A DNA stretch of 6,285 bases from Trueperaceae bacterium (lineage in GTDB: Bacteria > Deinococcota > Deinococci > Deinococcales > Trueperaceae). Shown here in pieces: positions 1 through 5,158 of the stretch; positions within the stretch are counted from its first letter, which is position 1; each line of letters begins with the position of its first letter. The stretch lies in the NCBI GenBank assembly GCA_007121175.1, contig SKMG01000124.1, positions 1 through 6,285 of the forward strand, read 5' to 3'. The notes under the pieces are model-generated. The model did no database searches, was not told the DNA's origin, and saw only the letters and a list, made by a program, of their open reading frames with translations. The translations under genes were made by a program, and so were the position numbers.

Positions 1-518
1 CGCAGGTGCGCCACGATGGGCTGCTCCTCGGGGTCGGGGACGAAGGCGAGGCCGAGCGTGGCCCGGTGGGCGTCGAGCTGCGCGATGGCGTGGGCGGCGA
101 GCGCCTCGAGGAGTTCACGCAACGGGCCCGAGGGGTCGAGGGCCAGTTCCGTGAGCAGGGCGCGTGGAGTCCGAGCCGCCGCGTACGCCGAGAGCAGGCC
201 CTCGCGGCTGCCGAAGTGGCGGTAGACCGTGGCCGCGCTGCAGCCGGCCGCCGCGGCGACGTGCGCGATCGTGGTGGCCGCGATCCCTCGTCGCGCCGCG
301 ACCTGCTCGAAGGCGTCGAGTACGCGGGTGGGCAGATCGGCCGGGGCGCCGCCGCTGCGGGCGAGGGCGGCGCGGACCGCGTCCCGTCCCGGGAAGCGCC
401 GGTACAGCGTCGCGCGCGAGATGCCGGCCTCGTGGGCGAGGGAGGTCATGGTCCAGCCGGGGTCACGTTTCGACAGGTCGCGGGCTGCGCCGAGGATCTG
501 GTCGTCGTCGAGGTGCAC
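1..518 (-). CDS. TetR-family transcriptional regulator with two tandem TetR-type DNA-binding domains (3' end cut by window edge)
   Basis: 172 complete codons are visible before the window edge. The frame has a stop (TGA) two codons above a GTG at 518, so this GTG is the only start that keeps the first domain whole; no good Shine-Dalgarno sequence precedes it. Residues about 5-52 form one TetR_N domain, with the turn and recognition helix GISRATLYRRFPGRD. Residues about 65-112 form a second one, with GCSAATVYRHFGSRE. Both show the family's T/V-YR-x-F signature. From about residue 118 a helical ligand-binding-type region begins and runs off the edge. TetR proteins are usually ligand-responsive repressors with one such domain at the N-terminus, so two in a row is uncommon. 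The upstream gene, an MscS-like channel, is on the same strand about 100 bp away. The gap holds a dyad (542-563) that could be an autoregulatory operator. The ligand and target are unknown. Confidence 0.88.
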   Translation of the reverse strand, partial: MHLDDDQILGAARDLSKRDPGWTMTSLAHEAGISRATLYRRFPGRDAVRAALARSGGAPADLPTRVLDAFEQVAARRGIAATTIAHVAAAAGCSAATVYRHFGSREGLLSAYAAARTPRALLTELALDPSGPLRELLEALAAHAIAQLDAHRATLGLAFVPDPEEQPIVAHL

Positions 519-541
519 GACTCAGCTTGAGGCATCATGCT

Positions 542-563
542 AGACATGTCAATGAAGATGTCT
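542..563. promoter_or_regulatory. Candidate operator dyad upstream of the TetR gene
   Basis: An imperfect palindrome has arms AGACAT (542-547) and ATGTCT (558-563) separated by 10 bp. The left part also contains a perfect 8-bp palindrome, GACATGTC (543-550). It lies 24 bp upstream of the GTG start of the tetR-like gene, where an autoregulatory TetR site would be expected. A TTGACA hexamer on the minus strand (552-547) lies inside it, but I find no matching -10 at proper spacing. The operator role is inferred from position and symmetry only. Confidence 0.35.
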
Positions 564-620
564 CAGGCTGCCCTGGCCAGGACGCCGACCAAGCACGCCC
601 AAGCCAAACTCAACGAGGGC

Positions 621-2336
621 CTAACCGACGCTCACCCGACCGCCAGCGTCCGTGAGCGTACCGTCGCCCTCGATGCGCAGGCGGCTCCGAGGCAGGTAGC
701 GTCCGCCGTCCCAATCGCGTAAGAAGGCCACGAGTTCCTCTCGGACGTGGCAGTGGAGGTCCCAAGCGGTGCTGGCGTCCTTGGCGCTGCACAGCACGCG
801 GACCAAGAGCGTGTCCTCTTTGGCGTCGATGACCTGGAGTCGCGGTCCCTGGTGCCGATCCCAATCCTCGGCGGCCTCGAGCACTTCGACGTACCGGCGC
901 CGCAGGACCTCGATGGGCGTTCGGTAGTCGACATGCAGGATCACCGGCAGGATCATGTTGGGATGGGTCATCTCCCAGTTCTCAAGCGGGTGGGTGATGA
1001 TGTGGCGGTTCGGCACGGCGATCCGACGTAGGTCCCAGGTGCGGATGATGACGAACGTGTACGTGATGTCCTCGATCGTGCCCCAGTTCTCCTCGAAGTA
1101 CACGGTGTCGCCGATCCGAATCAGTTGCGTCAAGGCGATCTGGATGCCCGCCATGATGTTGCTGAGCGATCCCTGTGCGGCCAGGCCGAGGATGATCCCG
1201 GCCAGGCCGGCGGACGCGAGCAGCGACGCCCCCACCGTCCGGAACGTGTCGAACTGGGCCAGCGCCACCGCGAAGCCAACCAACAGCACCGCGAACACGA
1301 TGGTCCGACGGGCGACCGACAGATTGGTGAGGTGCAGACGCGCTCGCGTCTTGTCCGATTCCTCCAGCCCTCGGAGCCGCTGGTTGACCACGAACTCTGA
1401 GAGCGAGTTGACCGTGTTCATGGCGAGCCAGGTGAGTGCGACCACGAACAGGGCCGTCAGCGTCGCCGAGACCCAGCGGCCGGGCGGCCCCGAGAGCGAC
1501 AGTAGTGTGCTGCTCGTCAGCCACAGCACAGCAACGCTTGTCAGCACGGCCAGCGGCCGTGCCACGTCGCTGACGAGGCCGCGGATCCGCCGACGCTTCG
1601 AGGTCGCCAACCAGCGGAGCGCCACGCGCTGCAACGTCAACCCGATCCCGACGGAGAGCACGACGAGCAGGGAGAACCCCAACCACTGCCACACCGGCGC
1701 GGCGCCGAACGTTGCCAACGCCCACGCTGGCGCATTCCGGTCGAACCAGCCGGGCCCATGTCGCTCGTACAAGACGTCGATGGAGCGCACCGTGCTCCGC
1801 GCGATCAGCCACAGCGGTGGACCGTCGGGGGGCTGGACGCGCTCGAGGCGGATCTCCACCGGCGACGTGCCGCCCGAGATCTCTCCGATCCGCAGGTTGT
1901 GGCGCGGCGCCGGCGCGCCCAAGGCCTCGTCTTCGAGAAACTCGACCCCTGTGTCCCTCGCGCCGTCGGGCCGGTCGGGTACCCCACGCCAGTTGACGTC
2001 GAGGCGGCGGTCGAGTACGAAGTGGAGTTTCTCCGCGAGTCCGGGGCCGCCTTCTCGACGATCGGACAGCGGTAGATCGGAGAGGTTCAGGACCCCAGCA
2101 GCCTCCTCGAAACGCCCATCCCGCCCAGCTGCGAGGAATGTCTCGAGTGCGGAGCGCGGCGTTCGGAGGTTGGCCGCGAGGACGTCGCCGCTGGTCCACG
2201 GGCGTAGGTCGGAGGCGGGTTCGACGCCGGCGCCCTCCGAAGGCGTGACGGCCGGCTCCGCCACCGCCCACGGCGATCCGAGGAACGCAGCGCACAGGAG
2301 GAAGCGAGCGAGGCGCAGGATCAGGCGCGCATGCAT
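621..2336 (-). CDS. MscS-family small-conductance mechanosensitive ion channel with N-terminal signal peptide and exported domain
   Basis: 571 residues from the ATG at 2336. The frame stays open up to 2495, but the added residues are Arg/His/Pro-rich, whereas the ATG at 2336 directly opens a signal peptide (basic start, hydrophobic core about 10-22, AVA cleavage site near 26). An AGGTG about 12 bases upstream is a weak ribosome site. Residues about 45-200 are a soluble, presumably periplasmic region. Membrane helices follow near 216-238, 260-280, 289-315 and 345-362. The MscS core then begins with a Gly/Ala-rich pore helix (about 366-405, including GLAGIILGLAAQGSLSN), a beta domain (RIGDTVYFEENWGTIEDI, then the IAVPNRHI segment near 439-446) and a C-terminal alpha/beta domain to about 545. 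Such channels open under membrane tension and release solutes on osmotic downshock. It is larger than E. coli MscS because of the N-terminal domain and extra helices, and it lies in a region with other stress-type genes. Confidence 0.93.
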   Translation of the reverse strand: MHARLILRLARFLLCAAFLGSPWAVAEPAVTPSEGAGVEPASDLRPWTSGDVLAANLRTPRSALETFLAAGRDGRFEEAAGVLNLSDLPLSDRREGGPGLAEKLHFVLDRRLDVNWRGVPDRPDGARDTGVEFLEDEALGAPAPRHNLRIGEISGGTSPVEIRLERVQPPDGPPLWLIARSTVRSIDVLYERHGPGWFDRNAPAWALATFGAAPVWQWLGFSLLVVLSVGIGLTLQRVALRWLATSKRRRIRGLVSDVARPLAVLTSVAVLWLTSSTLLSLSGPPGRWVSATLTALFVVALTWLAMNTVNSLSEFVVNQRLRGLEESDKTRARLHLTNLSVARRTIVFAVLLVGFAVALAQFDTFRTVGASLLASAGLAGIILGLAAQGSLSNIMAGIQIALTQLIRIGDTVYFEENWGTIEDITYTFVIIRTWDLRRIAVPNRHIITHPLENWEMTHPNMILPVILHVDYRTPIEVLRRRYVEVLEAAEDWDRHQGPRLQVIDAKEDTLLVRVLCSAKDASTAWDLHCHVREELVAFLRDWDGGRYLPRSRLRIEGDGTLTDAGGRVSVG

Positions 2337-2664
2337 CAAGCGATTGTCGCACCTGTGGCTCCAGGAGCCGTCATGATGTGGACCGTGGGCACCATCACCC
2401 CACCTCTCCAAGGCGGGCATGGCGCACGGCCGCACCATCCGGGGTCCGTGCGGCCGATCGTACGGCTGCTGTCTGACCCCCGGCCGACGTCTCACGTTCG
2501 CGCTTCACTGTGGCATCGTTCCTCGGTCAGCCTGAGCTCGTGGCGGCGATGGCATCGAACCCAATGGCTCGCGGAGCCTCGCAGAGTGAGATGCAACCTC
2601 GCGCGATGATGCCGGCGGCCATGAGTGGGCCGGCGACCGCGGGGAACTGGCGGGCGCCGCGGCG
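2337..2664. other. Gene-poor stretch upstream of the mscS-like gene
   Basis: No confident gene is seen on either strand in these 328 bases. It should hold the promoter and leader of the mscS-like gene, but I find no convincing -35/-10 pair. It contains a 9-bp-stem inverted repeat (2427-2456) and a smaller one, GGCTCC-A-GGAGCC (2357-2369). Its right-hand 138 bases continue the reading frame of the neighbouring 81-residue ORF past its TGA for 45 more codons with similar third-position G/C bias, ending at a second TGA (2527-2529). A start codon within that stretch (2622) would give only 31 residues. This may be a decayed end of that gene rather than plain intergenic DNA. Confidence 0.5.
2427..2456. 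repeat. Perfect 9-bp inverted repeat with 12-nt loop
   Basis: The arms CGGCCGCAC (2427-2435) and GTGCGGCCG (2448-2456) are exact reverse complements around a 12-base loop. It lies about 90 bases upstream of the mscS-like start, so it could form a stable hairpin in the leader or readthrough transcript, or act as a protein-binding dyad. No T-run follows on either strand, so a classical intrinsic terminator is not supported. Confidence 0.5.
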
Positions 2665-2910
2665 TCAGCCTGAGCGCCGATGCCGGACGAAGCCGTCGTA
2701 CGAGCGCACGTCTCCTAGCCAATCGGCGTCCGACGTCGACCGCCACGCCAGCGTCGCGGACGCGGGCGTGCCGCCCCGCCGGGCGCGGCCGACTGCGGCG
2801 ATGAACTCGTGGAGTGCGCCGTCACCGCCGGTGTCGCCCGCGTGGATCGTGCCTTCGCGTGGGGGCGACCCGCGCCACCGATCGGCAGGCACACGATCGC
2901 GGTCCCGCAT
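2665..2910 (-). CDS. Hypothetical 81-residue protein, translationally coupled to the CsbD-like gene
   Basis: I do not recognise this protein. The ATG at 2910 shares its A with the TGA stop of the csbD-like gene (TGATG), an arrangement typical of translational coupling. About 83% of codons end in G or C by my count, which supports real coding in this GC-rich DNA. The product is soluble-looking, rich in Arg, Asp and Gly, with no membrane segment or signal peptide. Its C-terminal third carries a Trp/Tyr/Phe pattern (DADWLGDVRSYDGFVRHR), which suggests a folded segment rather than noise. No separate Shine-Dalgarno sequence is visible, in line with coupling. The same frame continues 45 codons beyond the TGA, so a shortened gene is possible. 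A chance open frame cannot be excluded. Confidence 0.5.
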   Translation of the reverse strand: MRDRDRVPADRWRGSPPREGTIHAGDTGGDGALHEFIAAVGRARRGGTPASATLAWRSTSDADWLGDVRSYDGFVRHRRSG

Positions 2911-3110
2911 CAGCTGAACGCCGCGAGCGCCCGGTGGATGGCCTCTTCGGCCTCGGCGCGGGCGTAGCCGTAGCGCTCCTGGAGCGCCCCGACGAAGCGG
3001 TCGCGATCGCCGTCGATGCGCTCGAGGTCGTCGTCGGTGAGCTTGCCCCAGGTCTGCTTCACGCTGCCTCGGAGCTGCTTCCACTTGCCTTGAAGGACGT
3101 CGTCGTTCAT
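2910..3110 (-). CDS. CsbD-family general stress protein
   Basis: 66 residues, the usual size for CsbD-like proteins. The family hallmark is at the N-terminus: GKWKQLRGSVKQTWGKLTDD (residues 8-27), followed by the short acidic helix LERIDGDRD and the YGYARAEAEEAI helix near the end. Family members are small, hydrophilic, helical proteins induced under general stress (sigma-B in Bacillus, osmotic or stationary phase in proteobacteria). Their biochemical role is not established. The start is firm: AGGAGG lies 8 bases upstream of the ATG at 3110. The gene lies between a secreted PRC-barrel gene upstream and a one-base-overlapping 81-residue ORF downstream, all on the same strand. CsbD and PRC-barrel genes are often seen together in stress-related loci, which fits the neighbouring mechanosensitive channel. 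Confidence 0.92.
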   Translation of the reverse strand: MNDDVLQGKWKQLRGSVKQTWGKLTDDDLERIDGDRDRFVGALQERYGYARAEAEEAIHRALAAFS

Positions 3111-3118
3111 GGGGGAAC

Positions 3119-3124
3119 CCTCCT
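3119..3124 (-). promoter_or_regulatory. Strong Shine-Dalgarno sequence of the CsbD-like gene
   Basis: The minus strand reads AGGAGG with 8 bases before the ATG at 3110. It is the strongest ribosome-binding site in the window and suggests high translation of this small stress protein relative to its neighbours, several of which have weak sites. Confidence 0.8.
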
Positions 3125-3197
3125 CGTGCGCGGTGTGGTCCGGGGGGTCGGGTGCGACGACCGGCACAATGACCCCCTGGCCCACACGGGAGACGGC

Positions 3198-3214
3198 CCG
3201 CGGCCACGCCGCGG
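3198..3214. repeat. GC-rich hairpin between the PRC-barrel and CsbD-like genes
   Basis: CCGCGGC and GCCGCGG form a perfect 7-bp stem around a 3-base loop in the 142-bp gap between two minus-strand genes. It lies about 40 bases past the PRC-barrel stop, where a terminator or processing hairpin could separate that gene from csbD. There is no T-run after it on the minus strand, so termination is unproven. No clear promoter for the csbD-like gene is seen in the rest of the gap. Confidence 0.4.
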
Positions 3215-3252
3215 AGGTCGTCGAGCCGACGCTCGTGCTGCCGCTGCCGCGG

Positions 3253-4032
3253 TCAATCGCGTGTCGGCAGCGACAGGAGCTCTTCCTCGGTGATCGCGAG
3301 GTACACGCGCACGTGGGCCATGTCGGTGCTGCGGTGGATGACCAGTTGCTCGATCGGAATCGCGACCGTGCGCGAGCCGATGATGCCGAGGAAGCCGCCG
3401 ACGTCGACGAGAGCCGCAGCCATCCGTCCGTCGCTCGCCAGCTCGACGTCCTTGATGTCGGCCACGCGCGCGTTGTGTCGGTCGTAGACCTCGGCGCGAC
3501 GAAGATCGTCGACCGTGATCGCTGTCGTCTCGATCCTCCCGTAGCCTTCGACGGTATCGACGGATCCGAGGCGGCCGACCGGTTCGCCGAGCCCGACCTG
3601 GCCCATGTACGGGACGAAGGCGGGGGCGGTCTCGAGCTCGCCACGGGTCGCGTTCAGGACGACGAACACCGAATCGGTGCCGGTCCTCTCGACGACCGTC
3701 AGCGCCGCCAGGGCGATCATGACCCTGCGCGCGCCGATGCCGAGGAAGCCACCGATATCGACCAGGACGCCACGAACGCTGCCGTCGCTGCCGATGACGA
3801 GGTCGCCGACGTGAGCGACCCGCTCCCACTCCCGCGGCAGCTCGTCGACCCGCGCGAGCGTCACCGGTGTCGGACTCACGTACAGGTCGGCACCCACCAG
3901 GTCGGACGCGAAGAGGTCGTGCGACCCGCCGAACTCCACGAAGGCTCCGCCCGCGAGCGGGTCATCCTGCGCAAAGACAGAGGCGAGACCCACCACGAGG
4001 CTCGCGAGAGCGAACTTCACGAATTGTGCCAC
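3253..4032 (-). CDS. Secreted protein with two PRC-barrel domains
   Basis: 259 residues from a GTG at 4032, preceded by GAAGG six bases upstream. Residues 1-21 are a Sec-type signal peptide (Lys6, hydrophobic core about 7-19, cleavage after VFA). The mature protein has two PRC-barrel-like repeats: one about 38-115 with VLVDIGGFLGIGARRVMI, the other about 143-235 with ALVDVGGFLGIIGSRTVAI. This VDVGGFLGIG-R-V-I/P turn is the PRC-barrel hallmark. The two copies also share an exact 15-base DNA stretch (3382-3396 and 3736-3750), in the same frame and 118 codons apart, which fits an internal duplication. PRC-barrels are small beta-barrels known from photosynthetic reaction centre H subunits, the RNA-processing protein RimM and many stress proteins, where they mediate binding. 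Here the target is unknown. Export is less usual for the family. The tail (about 236-259) is a short EEELLSLP-type segment. It heads the minus-strand run towards csbD. Confidence 0.88.
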   Translation of the reverse strand: MAQFVKFALASLVVGLASVFAQDDPLAGGAFVEFGGSHDLFASDLVGADLYVSPTPVTLARVDELPREWERVAHVGDLVIGSDGSVRGVLVDIGGFLGIGARRVMIALAALTVVERTGTDSVFVVLNATRGELETAPAFVPYMGQVGLGEPVGRLGSVDTVEGYGRIETTAITVDDLRRAEVYDRHNARVADIKDVELASDGRMAAALVDVGGFLGIIGSRTVAIPIEQLVIHRSTDMAHVRVYLAITEEELLSLPTRD

Positions 4033-4198
4033 GAGACACCTTCACGCGCCGACGGCGCATCTTCACGCCAATCCGCATACCGGACTGGACCTCAACTTTA
4101 CCACGTACCCGGCATCGTCCCTCACCGGGGCAGCACACGGGAGGCACCTACCGATCGTTTCCGAATCTGGCTCGGCCCAGCTGGCGTATTGCCGCCGC
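4033..4198. promoter_or_regulatory. Divergent intergenic region between the PRC-barrel gene and kaiB
   Basis: These 166 bases separate two genes that point away from each other, so promoters for both should lie here, though I cannot point to convincing -35/-10 pairs. Next to the PRC-barrel start is a small cluster: CTTCACGC occurs twice as direct repeats 21 bp apart (4040-4047 and 4061-4068, about two helical turns), flanking a hairpin GCGCC-GAC-GGCGC (4046-4058). The first repeat overlaps the Shine-Dalgarno sequence of the PRC-barrel gene. This could be a regulator site or a leader structure. Confidence 0.4.
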
Positions 4199-4540
4199 GT
4201 GTCAGCCCGCCGCGTGGTCGGCTGCCGCGTGTCGATCCACGTCTTCGAGCTGTACGTCGCAGGCGATGGCCTGCGCACCAGGGCGGCCGTCGACACCGTC
4301 ACGAAGATGTGCGCCGAGCGCCTCCCCGGGCGGTACGAGCTCGAGGTCATCGACGTGCTCGTCGACGCGGAGCGGGCCGAGCGAGCCAGGATACTGGCGA
4401 CGCCCACGTTGTTGCGGACGAGCCCGAGTCCGCCCGTCCGGGTGATCGGCGATCTGACCCTCACCCGGAACACGCTCGCGAAGCTCGGCATCGCGGCAGC
4501 GACTACACGACTCGAGAGCGAGGCTGAGGAGCGTGCATGA
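4199..4540 (+). CDS. kaiB: KaiB-like clock/stress protein
   Basis: 113 residues if started at the GTG at 4199. GTG codons at 4214 and 4229 are alternatives, and none has a clear Shine-Dalgarno sequence. The KaiB domain spans about residues 14-98. Its blocks are LYVAG (18-22), the ELEVIDVL strand (47-54), the hallmark ILATPTL (65-71) and PPVRVIGDL (78-86). In cyanobacteria KaiB changes fold to a thioredoxin-like form and binds KaiC to time its dephosphorylation. In other bacteria KaiB and KaiC homologues are linked to stress resistance or simpler timers. The C-terminal tail past residue 100 is short, charged and Glu-rich. The stop overlaps the kaiC-like start by 8 bp, so the two were evidently co-translated. 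This copy looks intact although its partner kaiC does not, so it may act with another KaiC elsewhere in the genome. Confidence 0.92.
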   Translation: MSARRVVGCRVSIHVFELYVAGDGLRTRAAVDTVTKMCAERLPGRYELEVIDVLVDAERAERARILATPTLLRTSPSPPVRVIGDLTLTRNTLAKLGIAAATTRLESEAEERA

Positions 4541-5156
4541 GGCATCGCACGCGGCAACCAAGGCCGTGACGAAACTGCGGACCGGTGTTCCAGGCCTCGA
4601 TGGGATCACGAGAGGCGGCTTTCCCGAGGGCCGAGCGGTCGTCATCGCGGGCACCGCAGGGAGCGGCAAGACGGTCTTGGCCGCGCAGTTCCTGCGAGGC
4701 GGTATCCAAGCGTCGCAGAGTGGCGTGTTCGTGACCTGTGAGGAGTCTCCGGCGAACGTCCGGGCGAACGTCTTCGGGTTCGGTTGGGATGTCGCTGCGT
4801 GCGAGGCGGGCGGCGCGTGGGCGTTCGTCGATGCTTCCCGCGACGTGCGCGGCACGACGCTGGAAGCCGGCGCGTACGACTTGACCGCGCTCATGGCCCG
4901 GATCGAAGCTGCCGTGGCGTCCGTAGGCGCTTCGCGCGTCGTATGGCACCACGGCCCTCGTGACGTCGACCACGCCGACGTTCTTGGGCGGTGCTCCTCG
5001 AACGCGAAGACGAGGCAGCGTTGCTGCCGGAACCGGCAAGACGTTCCTGGTCACCGCCTTCATCGCCGCTGGGGTACGCCGCTCACCCGGTCGCTCGGGC
5101 TCGCTCGTGGGCCGGTGTGGCCGTCGCACGCGACGGACTCGGGCGCTGGCGGGTAG
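4533..5156 (+). pseudogene. kaiC: KaiC-like ATPase gene, broken: front half of first domain plus out-of-frame relics of the second
   Basis: A GTG at 4533, inside the end of kaiB, opens a frame of 207 residues. GAGGAG lies just before it, though very close. Residues 14-137 are a clear KaiC first-domain start: GVPGLDGITRGGFPEG (18-33), Walker A GTAGSGKT (40-47), the catalytic Glu pair in GVFVTCEESP (64-73) and the FGFGWD block (81-86). Homology stops after GASRVV (codon ending 4943), just before the expected Walker B Asp. The rest of this frame (WHHGPRDVDHAD onward) is Arg/Cys-rich and unlike KaiC. In the +1-shifted frame, from 4945, comes GTTALVTSTTPTFLGGA (4945-4995), which resembles the end of a second KaiC domain, then AGTGKTFLVTAFIAAGVRR (5026-5082), which resembles the second-domain Walker A region. 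A normal KaiC is about 500-570 residues, so most of it is missing. The cause may be gene decay by deletion and rearrangement, or an assembly error. The 207-residue product may still be translated. Confidence 0.8.
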
Positions 5157-5158
5157 GG

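Noticed and set aside
6..530. Plus-strand open frames opposite the TetR gene
   Set aside because: The opposite strand encodes two clear TetR-type helix-turn-helix domains; the plus-strand translations are Arg/Gly/Ala-rich with no recognisable motif.
537..722. Plus-strand 61-residue ORF beginning in the tetR-mscS gap
   Set aside because: It overlaps the end of the mscS-like gene on the opposite strand, has no ribosome site and no recognisable motif; its first bases are the candidate operator.
955..2376. Long plus-strand frame of 473 codons
   Set aside because: It is the antisense of the mscS-like gene; the translation is Ser/Arg/Thr-rich and low complexity, as expected for a mirror frame in GC-rich DNA.
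2337..2495. N-terminal extension of the mscS-like protein to the ATG at 2495
   Set aside because: The added 53 residues are Arg/His/Pro-rich and would bury the clear signal peptide that begins at 2336.
2510..2917. Plus-strand 135-residue ORF
   Set aside because: It lies opposite the csbD-coupled small ORF, has a composition typical of shadow frames, and lacks a ribosome site or domain.
2910..3644. Longer minus-strand frame upstream of the CsbD-like start
   Set aside because: The residues before the ATG at 3110 are Ser/Arg/Pro-rich shadow sequence of the PRC-barrel gene; the AGGAGG site fixes the start at 3110.
3109..4527. Plus-strand 472-codon frame across the PRC-barrel gene and into kaiB
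   Set aside because: It is antisense to the PRC-barrel gene and out of frame with kaiB; no motif is seen.
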